The translations under genes and the position numbers were made by a program. The notes below the pieces were generated by a model. That model did not search any database. It was not told the DNA's origin and saw nothing but the letters and a program-made list of their open reading frames with translations. Below, piece after piece: positions 43,993 through 52,092 of a DNA stretch of 64,000 nucleotides. Position 1 is the first letter of the stretch. Each line of letters starts with the position of its first letter. Source of the DNA: Saccharopolyspora indica (GTDB taxonomy: Bacteria; Actinomycetota; Actinomycetes; Mycobacteriales; Pseudonocardiaceae); the NCBI RefSeq assembly GCF_027853965.1, contig NZ_JAQGLB010000009.1, positions 1-64,000 on the forward strand. Reading direction: 5' to 3'.

Positions 43993-44601
43993 ATGGTCGC
44001 GGCGCTGCAAGCGCACGCAGCTTGGTTGGTGAACGCGCTGGGTGTGAAGCGGAACCCGTTGCGCAGGCCGATCGACCGGCTCGCGGCGGGGATCACGGTC
44101 CTGCTGCTGATGGCAGCGCTGATCATGGTCCCGGTGGCGGGCATGTTCGGCGCCTCGCTGCACACCGATCTCACCCGGCGCGCGGCGGAATCCGCGGAGA
44201 CCACCCGGCCCGTGGAGGCGGTGCTGGCCACCGGGCCGGAGATGAACATCCCGGTCTCCGAGGTCTACAGCCACGACTCCCTGAGCTCCACCGCCGTCGC
44301 GGAGTGGCGCATCGGCCTGCGCACGCACACCGCGAACGTCCAGGTCCCGGCCAACGCCACGGCCGGTGAGACGGTGACGGTGTGGGTCGACCAAGCGGGC
44401 GACCGCGTCCCGCAACCGCCCAGCTCGGGCTCGATCACCACCTCGGCGATCTTCGCCGCCCTGCTGGTCCTCCTGGTGGCGGAGCTGTCCTGCTTCGCCC
44501 TGATCAGGGCGACCCAGGGCTTCGCCCGCCGGATCAGCGCCCGCGCCTGGGCGCGCGAGTGGCTGCACCTCCAACACGGCGGAACCTGGTCCCAGCGCTG
44601 A
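43993..44601 (+). CDS. Rv1733c-family two-span membrane protein
   Basis: No molecular function is known for the family. The 202-aa protein opens with VKRNPLRRPIDRLAAGITVLLLMAALIMVPVAGMFGASLHTD. This is the family's basic stretch followed by transmembrane segment 1. An extracytoplasmic beta-rich loop (WRIGLRTHTANVQVPANATAGETVTVWVD) and TM2 (SAIFAALLVLLVAELSCFALIRAT) follow, with a basic tail. ATG 43993 has GGAGG 6 nt upstream. It stands alone between the conflict operon and the MOSC gene. Confidence 0.87.
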   Translation: MVAALQAHAAWLVNALGVKRNPLRRPIDRLAAGITVLLLMAALIMVPVAGMFGASLHTDLTRRAAESAETTRPVEAVLATGPEMNIPVSEVYSHDSLSSTAVAEWRIGLRTHTANVQVPANATAGETVTVWVDQAGDRVPQPPSSGSITTSAIFAALLVLLVAELSCFALIRATQGFARRISARAWAREWLHLQHGGTWSQR

Positions 44602-44657
44602 ACTTCCGCCCGGAAAACCGTTTGATCGGGTACCGGCCGCGCGCCTAGCGTTCGGGC

Positions 44658-45302
44658 ATGTTCGTGCTCTCGGTCAACGTCGGAATCGCCCGTCCGATCG
44701 CCGCGAAGTCCGGGCGGAGCGGGATCGACAAGCGCCCGGTGCGCACCCCGGTCGCGGTGCGGGAGCCGGGAGCCGGCGGCAGCGGGCTGGCCGGTGACAC
44801 GATCTGCGACACGGCCAACCACGGCGGCCGGGACCAGGCCGTCCACGCCTACGCGCGGGAAGACCTCGACCGGTGGGAGCCCGAGCTGGGTGCGCTGCGG
44901 TGCGGTGCGTTCGGCGAGAACCTCACCACGAGCGGCGTGGACGTCACGGGCGCGGTGATCGGGGAGCGGTGGCGGATCGGCCGCGACGTCGTGCTCCAGG
45001 TGACGGTGCCCCGCATCCCGTGCCGCACGTTCGCCGTGTGGCTGGGCCGCCGCGGCTGGGTGAAGACCTTCGTCCAGCGCGCCGTTCCCGGCACCTACCT
45101 GAGCGTGGTGACGCCGGGGAGCATCAGCACCGGGGACACCATCGAGGTCGAGCACCGGCCCGATCACGACGTGACCGTCGGGATGGTGTTCCGGGCGGTG
45201 ACCGCGCAGCCCGAACTGCTGCCGCGGCTGGTGGACGTCCCGGAGCTGCCCGAGGACATCCGGAGCAGGGCGCGAGCGCGAAGCCCCTTCGTGCTCGACT
45301 AG
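44658..45302 (+). CDS. MOSC domain-containing protein (YiiM-like)
   Basis: It is a predicted molybdenum-cofactor-sulfurase C-terminal-type protein, possibly handling molybdopterin or N-hydroxylated compounds. The 214-aa protein has AVHAYAREDLDRWEPELGALRCGAFGENLTTSGVDVTGAVIGERWRIGRDVVLQVTVPRIPCRTFA. This is the MOSC core with GxFGENL and the conserved Cys in P-R-x-PC. A 3-alpha-like tail follows. ATG 44658 is used. Its stop overlaps the stop of the convergent RES-domain gene by 2 bases, so transcripts from the two strands meet here. Confidence 0.92.
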   Translation: MFVLSVNVGIARPIAAKSGRSGIDKRPVRTPVAVREPGAGGSGLAGDTICDTANHGGRDQAVHAYAREDLDRWEPELGALRCGAFGENLTTSGVDVTGAVIGERWRIGRDVVLQVTVPRIPCRTFAVWLGRRGWVKTFVQRAVPGTYLSVVTPGSISTGDTIEVEHRPDHDVTVGMVFRAVTAQPELLPRLVDVPELPEDIRSRARARSPFVLD

Positions 45303-45958
45303 TTCGGGCTCGGCGCGACTCCGGCGCGGTACGGGGCGAGCATCTTGGTCAGCCAGGCCTCGCCGATCGGCGTGTCCAGGTCGATCTGCAGCTCCGGTTC
45401 GGCGTCCGCCAGCGCATCGGCGCAGCGGTCGCCGAAGAGCACCACGGCGGGTTTGCCGGTGTCCCGCTTGGACGGCCAGATCAGCCCGTCCGCCCAGGGC
45501 GCCTGCGAGCGGATCCACACCGCCCACCGCCGCGTGTGCGGGTAGGCGTCGCGGCCCTCGGCGTCGACCAGCCAGGAATCCTGCGCCACCGCCGCGAGAT
45601 CCGGTGCGTCCAGCAGGCTGACCAGCGTCAGCTCCCGGTTCGCGCGCACCGCGCTGAACCGCCGCCCGGCGATCTGCGCGCGGCGGATCAACCGCTGCCC
45701 GTCGGCGCCGAAACCGAGGTTGCGCAGCAGCACCTCGGCCAACGCCGTCGTCACGTGCAATCCGGCGTAGTAGCTGGCGAACGGGTCTTCCGGAGTGCCG
45801 TCGAACCGGCCGCCCGGCGAGCCGAAGCTCACGTGCGCGGGCTTGAACTCGGCGGCGTGCCGCTTGCGCTCGTGGAGCCGGAACAGCGCGGTGTCGGTGC
45901 GCAGGACGTAGCGGTTGGGCGTGGCCTCGTACTGCTGAGGCGGAGTGGCCTGCGGCAT
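45299..45958 (-). CDS. RES-domain protein (predicted NAD+-degrading toxin-type effector)
   Basis: RES toxins deplete NAD+ by glycohydrolysis or phosphorolysis. The 219-aa protein has the core pattern: YVLRTDTALFRLHE (conserved Arg), FGSPGGRFDGTPEDPFASYYAGLHVTTALAEVLLRNL (second Arg, Tyr and the conserved Glu in TALAEVL) and DGLIWPSKR (conserved Ser). These are the residues for which the family is named. The length is longer than the usual 150-190. ATG 45958 has GGAGGT upstream. The upstream gene stops 2 nt before it, so the two are coupled, as in a toxin with its neutralising partner. The catalytic Arg, Glu and Ser appear intact. Confidence 0.87.
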   Translation of the reverse strand: MPQATPPQQYEATPNRYVLRTDTALFRLHERKRHAAEFKPAHVSFGSPGGRFDGTPEDPFASYYAGLHVTTALAEVLLRNLGFGADGQRLIRRAQIAGRRFSAVRANRELTLVSLLDAPDLAAVAQDSWLVDAEGRDAYPHTRRWAVWIRSQAPWADGLIWPSKRDTGKPAVVLFGDRCADALADAEPELQIDLDTPIGEAWLTKMLAPYRAGVAPSPN

Positions 45959-45960
45959 GC

Positions 45961-46590
45961 TCACACCTCCGCCGACTCGTCGCGGGCGGCGTCGATCAGC
46001 GCGGCGTCGTCGACCCGGCCGATCAGCCGCGCCGGGATCCCGCCCAGCCAGTCGTTCGGGCCGAGCCACCAGTCCGCCGCGCCCCACGGGTCCTCGGCGG
46101 CCCGCAGGTGCCGGTTCACGGTGCGCACCAGCGCGCGCGGTGTGCCGTCCGCGTCGAACTGGAACGCCGGGAACCGGTCACCGCCCTCGGCGGGCAGCCG
46201 GATCAGATCCGGATCGGCCGGATCCACCCCGACGGCCGAGAGCTGTTGCGCGTCGAGCGATTCCGCCGCGAGCAGCTGGTCCAGCCGCGGGCTCGGCGCC
46301 GAACCGGTCAGCCGGTCGCGCAGTCCGGTGCTCACCTCGGTCCAGTCCACCTCGGAGCGGCGGAACCGGGACACCGGCTCGGCCAGCGCCCGCCGCACCG
46401 GGTGCTCCACGGGCAGCACGCCGCCGAGCAGCGACGCGATGTCCTCGGTGACCATCGCGGCGGTGTCGGCATCGGCGTCCTGCAACTCGGCGATCAGCGA
46501 GACCAGCCTGGTGAACGTCTCCGGGTCCAGCCGGTCCACCACGTCGTCCCACTCGGCGGTGAGCGCGTCCAACATCTTCTGCTGGCTCAC
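45961..46590 (-). CDS. Putative partner/antitoxin of the RES protein, with a MbcA/ParS/Xre-type C-terminal region
   Basis: No named family was recognised over the full length. The 209-aa protein is mostly helical and acidic in the first 100 residues (LTAEWDDVVDRLDPETFTRLVSLIAELQDADADTA). A middle beta part (DRFPAFQFDADGTPRALVRTVNRHL) is followed by the C-terminal ADWWLGPNDWLGGIPARLIGRVDDAALIDAARDE. That last segment, with its WL-GG-P-A-L-G spacing and final helix, resembles the toxin-binding domain of antitoxins paired with RES toxins. There is no DNA-binding N-terminus of Xre type. ATG 46590 is 33 nt after the Hsp70 stop. Its stop lies 2 nt before the RES start. Confidence 0.72.
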   Translation of the reverse strand: MSQQKMLDALTAEWDDVVDRLDPETFTRLVSLIAELQDADADTAAMVTEDIASLLGGVLPVEHPVRRALAEPVSRFRRSEVDWTEVSTGLRDRLTGSAPSPRLDQLLAAESLDAQQLSAVGVDPADPDLIRLPAEGGDRFPAFQFDADGTPRALVRTVNRHLRAAEDPWGAADWWLGPNDWLGGIPARLIGRVDDAALIDAARDESAEV

Positions 46591-46623
46591 CGCGACCTCC
46601 CTGCTTCCACTGGAATCGCTCTC

Positions 46624-48210
46624 CTAACCGCTGACGGAGTGACCGGCGATGTCGGTGCGCGCCCTGGCCACGGACTTGCGGTCCGCGCCGCCGATGTTGA
46701 GCTCGAAGCGCACGTCGTTGCCGGTCTCCAGTTCCTTGGCGTGCACGGTGAGCTCGCCGGTCTCGGACATGGCGAAGGTGATCTCGATCCGGCAGCCCGC
46801 CGGTCGCGCCGGGATGCCGGTGAGCATGCCGTGGCCGACCTTGGTGTTGTCGGCCAGTTCGTCGGACGGATCCGGGCCGGCCTGCTCCCAGACCTCGATC
46901 TCGGCCATCCGCTGGTTGTCGATGGCGGTCTGGAACGGGAACGGGCCGGTGTCGGCGGGCAGCTGGGTGTTGGGCTGCAGCAGGTGCGCCACCATCTGCC
47001 GGGCCCGGATCGGGTCGGTCAGCGCCAGCGGATCGCGCGGATCGACGGCCTTGACCCCGAACGCCCGGGGCACCACGGTCGCCACCCGCTTCCTGGCCAT
47101 CGCCGCGGCATCGGCCTCGGTGATGCCCAGCTGCCGGGCCGACCCGCTCTTGGCCTGCTTGATCAGCGCGAACAGCGCGGCGCCCTTGGCGACCGCGAGG
47201 TCGGGCTCGGACAACCGCGCGGTCAGCCCGAACCGCTTCTCCAGCGCGGCCGAGACGGCGGGCATCCGGGTCATGCCACCGGCCAGCAGCACCTCGTCGA
47301 ACCGCTCGACGCCCTTGCGGCGGGCGGTGTCGATGATCCGCCCGGTGATCGTCATCGTCCGGTCGAGCAGGTCGGCGGTCAGCTCCTCCAGCAGCTCCCT
47401 GGTGAACTTCACGTTCACCGCCGCGCCCGAGGCGCGCAGCGCGACGTTGCGGGACATCGTGGCGCTCAACGCCTTCTTGACCTCTTCGGCCCGGTCGGCG
47501 AACTCCTGCATGGCCAGTTCGTCGGCGCTGGGGTCCAGCTTCGGGTGCGCCTCGCGGAAGGTGCCGAGCAGGTGGTCCACGATCCGCTGGTCCCAGTCCG
47601 CGCCGCCCAGCTCGCCGTCGCCGTCGGTGCACACCACCTGGACGTCATCGCCGGACACCCGGATCACCGTGGTGTCGAAGGTGCCGCCGCCCAGGTCGTA
47701 GACCAGCACGTGCCGCGTCCCGGGAGCGTCGTCGAGCACGTGGTGGTGCAGTGCGGCGGCGACCGGCTCGGCCAGCACGTCCAGCACGGTCAGCCCGGCG
47801 ATGTCCCCGGCCCGGCGGGTGGCCTCGCGCTCGGCGATGCCGAAGTGGGCGGGCACGGTGATCACCACGTCCCGGACTTCGAGCCCGGTGTTCTCCTCGG
47901 CGGCGCGGGCGAGTTCGCGCAGGACGAGCGCGGAGATCTTCTCCGGCGTGTACCGCTCGCGGTGGTAGGTGAACTCGACGCCCTCGCGCCCCATGTCCCG
48001 CTTGACCAGCTGCGCCACCAGGTGCGGCGCGAGCAGCGCGGAGTTCTTCGCCGCGGTGCCGACCAGCGCGCTGCCCGGCCGCTCGAAGTACACCACCGAC
48101 GGCGTGGTGTCCTCGCCGATCGCGCTCTTGGCGATCACCGGGCGGGTGGTCTCGTCGACGTAGGAGATGCAGGAGTGCGTCGTGCCCAGGTCGATGCCGA
48201 ACGTCGCCAT
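46624..48210 (-). CDS. Second short DnaK-like Hsp70 chaperone (CHAT-RES operon)
   Basis: The 528-aa protein has an intact ATPase domain: FGIDLGTTHSCISYVD, TVPAHFGIAEREATRRAG, VLVYDLGGGTFDTTVIRVSGDDVQVVCTDGDGELGGADWDQ and EVLLAGGMTRMPAVSAALEKRF. The substrate domain stops after the beta part (ETGNDVRFELNIGGADRKSVARAR), and the lid is missing. It is the same short type as the 548-aa Hsp70 at 34009-35655 and clearly its paralogue. ATG 48210 has GAAGGGAA upstream; longer in-frame readings to 48303 overlap the CHAT gene. It follows the CHAT gene by 13 nt. It probably senses or holds a client in the CHAT/RES pathway (inference). Confidence 0.95.
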   Translation of the reverse strand: MATFGIDLGTTHSCISYVDETTRPVIAKSAIGEDTTPSVVYFERPGSALVGTAAKNSALLAPHLVAQLVKRDMGREGVEFTYHRERYTPEKISALVLRELARAAEENTGLEVRDVVITVPAHFGIAEREATRRAGDIAGLTVLDVLAEPVAAALHHHVLDDAPGTRHVLVYDLGGGTFDTTVIRVSGDDVQVVCTDGDGELGGADWDQRIVDHLLGTFREAHPKLDPSADELAMQEFADRAEEVKKALSATMSRNVALRASGAAVNVKFTRELLEELTADLLDRTMTITGRIIDTARRKGVERFDEVLLAGGMTRMPAVSAALEKRFGLTARLSEPDLAVAKGAALFALIKQAKSGSARQLGITEADAAAMARKRVATVVPRAFGVKAVDPRDPLALTDPIRARQMVAHLLQPNTQLPADTGPFPFQTAIDNQRMAEIEVWEQAGPDPSDELADNTKVGHGMLTGIPARPAGCRIEITFAMSETGELTVHAKELETGNDVRFELNIGGADRKSVARARTDIAGHSVSG

Positions 48211-48223
48211 CGGGTTCCCTTCT

Positions 48224-51200
48224 TCATCGGCCCTGATAGGTGAATGCTGCCCAGTGCTGCGGCGCGCTGGGGTCGACTTCGGCGAAGAACGCCCCCAGCT
48301 CATCGGGAATCCCGTCCAGCGGGCGCCGCCGCGGGTCGAGCATCCACAGCTGCGCGGCCCGCAGCGCGCTCGCCGGATCGGGGTAGCCGGCGTTGAGGTA
48401 GTGGTGGAACACGATCATGAACATGGCGGTGGGCAGGTCCACCACCTCCCACCGGGTCCCGACCACGCCGACGGCCCCGGCGGCGAGGAACGCGGTGGAC
48501 AGCGTCAGCACCTCGTCGTGCTGCCGGTCGGTCAGATCGCTCGCGCAGGCGGCGAGCACCACCAGCGCCCCAGCGGGCTTGTCCCGCGACTGCCGCAGGA
48601 CGTCCTGCACCGGCAGCACTTCCCGCGCGCCCAGCAGCAGCGCCGATTCCACCGGCAGCTCGCCGGGCTCGGCGTGGCAGGCCAGGTGCAGCATCGACGC
48701 GGTGGGCAGCAGCGCCAGCACGTCGTCGGGCTTCGGCGGCGGCTGCCGGTCCCTGCGCCGAGGATCGCGCGGTTTGCCCAGGTAGGGGCCGTGCGAGTAG
48801 TGCGTGCGGTGGATGTGGCCCATCTCGTGCTGGGTCCAGTGCAGCTCCGGCATCCGCACCAGCACGGGCTCGCTGTCCCAGGACCGGGCTTCCCGCCTCC
48901 CGGCTTCGAGGAACTGCCGCGCCGAAGCGGCGTAGCAGATCACGGCGTCCTGGCAGGCGTACCGGACCTTCCCGCCCGGCACCCGCCGCCGCGCGGCGTG
49001 CCACGGCACGACGCCGAACTTGCCCACCGGCACCAGCACGATCCGCAGCGGTCCGGCACCGGCCAGCAGGTCCAGCACCGGGTTCAGCACCGCGGACCAG
49101 GCCCAGTCGCACACGGCTCCCAGCGCTGCCTGCCACTCCTCCTCGACGTCCTTCCCGCGAGCGCGCTCCCGCTGCGCCTGGTCGAAGCGCGCGACCGGTC
49201 CGTCCTCGCTGAGCTGCGGAGACATCACCTGGCGAACCTCGCCGTCAGCGGTGACGAGCACCGCGACGCCGGGCAGCAGGTAGACCAGCGCCCGGGTCTT
49301 CGAAGCGCGCAACCCGGCAGCGATCTCGTCGACCGGAGGTGGTGAAAGCAGCTGCGCCTCAACGGGTTCGAGCGCGCGCAGCACCCGGTAGCGGAGATCG
49401 CTGGGCAGATCGGCATCGGAAACCCGCACCGCACCGGCACTCCCGGCGTCCCAGGGCCGCTCCTCCGAGGCTTCGGCCTCCCACCGCTCGGCCAGCTCGC
49501 CGTGCCCGTGCTCCCGGAGCAGCGTCGGGATGCCCGCCTCCACCGTCGAAGCGTGCAGGACCATGCCCCGCCCCAGCTCCAGCGCCTGCACCGCGGCCTC
49601 CGGCTGCCCGACGGCCAAGCACCAGTGGCTGACCTCCGTCGCCTCGCCGGTCGCGGTGCTCGCGGTCTGCAACGCCCGCCGGGGACTGTTCTGCAGCAGC
49701 ACGTTCCGCGCCCGCTCCCGCAGCGACGCCAGCCCGTTGGACACCGCGCGCTGCTGATCCCGCCGCGCGTGGTCGCCGCGCGTGAAGTAGCCGTCGGCCA
49801 GCGAATTCAGCAGGTTCGCGGTCTCGAAAGCGCCCGGTGTCGGATCGAACTCGCGGAGGATCTGCTCGAACCGGTCGATGGAGTTGTTCAGATCGCGCGG
49901 CGAGCGGGTGAGCTCGAAGCGCGACCGCAGCGCGATCGCGATGCCCTCCAGCGCCGCCCGCCGTTCCCTCGGGTGCAGGTCGGGCTTGGCGGACACCTCG
50001 CTCATCATCCCGATTCCCCGGTTCAGCATGGGAACATCGCGCATGGCGGTGCCCTGCCCGATGCACGTCATCGCGGCGCCGATCACCTCGCTGGTGTGGT
50101 CGAGGTGATGCTCGGGAACCTGGCCGACGGCTGCCATCACGGCCTCGGCGGCACCGGGATCCGGCTCCGTTCCGGTGACGACGTGCTTCATGAGCTGGAT
50201 CGACCCGAGCATGCTCGACACCCGGGGCCGCAACCAGTCGTCCGCCGGCAGGTCGTCGAGCAGCGCCGTCAGCTCGGCCTCCATGCGCCCGATCTTCTCG
50301 GCGTCCATCGAGTGCGGCGAGAGGTGCCGCACGGCCTCGGCGAACCGCGCGACCGCGTGCTGCTTGTCCTCGGAACCGGAGGAGAAGAACTGAGCGGCTT
50401 CGAGGTCTTCCTGGCTCCCGAACGCCATGTACCGCTGGATGAGCAGGGAGCTGAGCCACGGCGAGAGCAGCGGCCGGAGATCGTGCTCGGCGGGAAGCAG
50501 CTCGTCGGCGCGGCGCAGGTGGTGCAGCGCGGTCTCGGTGGCATCGGTGTCGCGGGTGTTGATCGAGTGGAAGCTCTCGGCGCTCGCGAGCAGGAAGTGG
50601 TTGATCCCCGCGTTGACCGGATCGTTCTCGCCGCGCCGCAACGCCTGCTGGACGAGCTCCCGGACCCGGCTCAGCGGCTGCTGATCCCGGTCGAAGGCGG
50701 CCGAGACCAGCAGCGTGCTGGCCAGCGGGGTGATCACCTCGGCCCGCGCGGGATCGTCGTCGGCGAAGTGCTCCAGCGCCTGTTCGAGCCGCCGAACGAT
50801 GGCGGCGTGCTCGTCGGGCGTGAGGTCCTCGGGATTGGTGCCGGGCATCCGCGCGGTGGCGCGCAGGCCGCTGATCAGCAGCGACCGCATCGGGTGATCG
50901 GTGGGGAGCGCCGCGGCGACCTCGGCGATCTGCGCGGTGGCGGCGTCGGTGACCTCGGCGTCGCCGGTGGTCTCGGCGAGCTTCGCGGCCAGCGCAGCCT
51001 GGAACGCTGCGATCTCCGGCCTGCCCGGCATGTCGTCGTCCCAGGTGCGGGCCACCTGGTCGAGGTCGTCGATCGCGCCTTCCCAGTCCGATGCGGTGGA
51101 GCTCTCCACCTTTCCAGCGGCGTTGATCAGCGTCCGCAGCATCGTGATCGAACTGTCCGAGGGATCGGAGATCGCCTCCAGGTGATGGCGCGCTTCGGCC

Positions 51201-51913
51201 AGTTCCTCCGGTGAAACCTCCAGCGCGAGCCCGTTGACCATGCTCGCGTCGACCTGACCGTGCCGGAGCTCGGCCGGGATGTTCCTGGTCAGCAGCAGGT
51301 AGGCGAGCCCGACGTGGCAGCTGTCGATGGCCTGCGGATCTTCGAGGTCCTGGAGCGAAGCCGTCAGATCCTCGGTCGCGACCCGGTGTTCGGCGTGGTC
51401 GCCGCCTGCGGACATGAACCGGGTCAGGTGCATGGACCCGCGCAGGAACCGGACCTGGGACCGCAGCAGCGATTCCGGCAGCTGCTCGAACGCGGTGCTC
51501 AGGTCGGCGATCGCGGGATCGGCGTGCTCGAACGCCGTCAGGTGGAGCACCATCTGCGCGGTGATGATGCCGATCCGCGCGATGATCTCCGGGTCGTCGA
51601 CCAGCGGCCGCAACTGCTGCAAATAGCCCACCGCAGCGCGGAATTCGGCTGTGTCACCACGTTCGGCGCGCAGGGTGTGCGCGAGCCCGAGCTGGTACAG
51701 CGGTGCTGCGCGGGCAGGGGAGTCGTCGGCCAGGGCGTCGAGGAGGTTACCCGCGACCGTGAGCACTTCGTCCACGTCGGTGCCGGTCGTCTGCGCCCGC
51801 TGGAGCAGCAGATCCGCGAGTTCCACCAGCAGCTGGTAGGCGGTCTCGTCGTCCAGCTCCTCGCCGAGCTGGGCGTAGCGCTGCGCGATCTCCTCGTCGA
51901 GTTCGCCCGCCAT
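48224..51913 (-). CDS. TPR-like helical repeat protein with C-terminal CHAT caspase-like protease
   Basis: It is a predicted caspase-like cysteine protease that may trigger cell death or activate a partner by cleavage. The 1229-aa protein is helical-repeat over about residues 1-830. Its TPR-like units include LSTAFEQLPESLLRSQVRFLRGSMHL, DLNNSIDRFEQILREFDPTPG and LGRGMVLHASTVEAGIP. The CHAT domain is at about 900-1225: RIVLVPVGKFGVVPWHAARR, then TASMLHLACHAEP with the catalytic His near 1080 and ALVVLAACASDL with the catalytic Cys near 1123. TRWEVVDLPTAMFM follows, as in CHAT proteins. ATG 51913 follows GGGACGGG. It heads a four-gene operon with Hsp70, the putative partner and RES. Confidence 0.93.
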   Translation of the reverse strand: MAGELDEEIAQRYAQLGEELDDETAYQLLVELADLLLQRAQTTGTDVDEVLTVAGNLLDALADDSPARAAPLYQLGLAHTLRAERGDTAEFRAAVGYLQQLRPLVDDPEIIARIGIITAQMVLHLTAFEHADPAIADLSTAFEQLPESLLRSQVRFLRGSMHLTRFMSAGGDHAEHRVATEDLTASLQDLEDPQAIDSCHVGLAYLLLTRNIPAELRHGQVDASMVNGLALEVSPEELAEARHHLEAISDPSDSSITMLRTLINAAGKVESSTASDWEGAIDDLDQVARTWDDDMPGRPEIAAFQAALAAKLAETTGDAEVTDAATAQIAEVAAALPTDHPMRSLLISGLRATARMPGTNPEDLTPDEHAAIVRRLEQALEHFADDDPARAEVITPLASTLLVSAAFDRDQQPLSRVRELVQQALRRGENDPVNAGINHFLLASAESFHSINTRDTDATETALHHLRRADELLPAEHDLRPLLSPWLSSLLIQRYMAFGSQEDLEAAQFFSSGSEDKQHAVARFAEAVRHLSPHSMDAEKIGRMEAELTALLDDLPADDWLRPRVSSMLGSIQLMKHVVTGTEPDPGAAEAVMAAVGQVPEHHLDHTSEVIGAAMTCIGQGTAMRDVPMLNRGIGMMSEVSAKPDLHPRERRAALEGIAIALRSRFELTRSPRDLNNSIDRFEQILREFDPTPGAFETANLLNSLADGYFTRGDHARRDQQRAVSNGLASLRERARNVLLQNSPRRALQTASTATGEATEVSHWCLAVGQPEAAVQALELGRGMVLHASTVEAGIPTLLREHGHGELAERWEAEASEERPWDAGSAGAVRVSDADLPSDLRYRVLRALEPVEAQLLSPPPVDEIAAGLRASKTRALVYLLPGVAVLVTADGEVRQVMSPQLSEDGPVARFDQAQRERARGKDVEEEWQAALGAVCDWAWSAVLNPVLDLLAGAGPLRIVLVPVGKFGVVPWHAARRRVPGGKVRYACQDAVICYAASARQFLEAGRREARSWDSEPVLVRMPELHWTQHEMGHIHRTHYSHGPYLGKPRDPRRRDRQPPPKPDDVLALLPTASMLHLACHAEPGELPVESALLLGAREVLPVQDVLRQSRDKPAGALVVLAACASDLTDRQHDEVLTLSTAFLAAGAVGVVGTRWEVVDLPTAMFMIVFHHYLNAGYPDPASALRAAQLWMLDPRRRPLDGIPDELGAFFAEVDPSAPQHWAAFTYQGR

Positions 51914-52092
51914 CCCGTCCCTTCCCACCGCCCGCAGAGCCTACTGCTTGGATGCGGCTGTTGATGGGAAAGTTCCCGCGAACGGCCCAGCACATCGCGC
52001 TGAGCCCGACGTTTCACGGATGTGCATTTTCCGGGAGAACAGGGCAAAATACCCAGGTTTGATCTCGATGTTCCTGGAGTGAGGAGACACAG

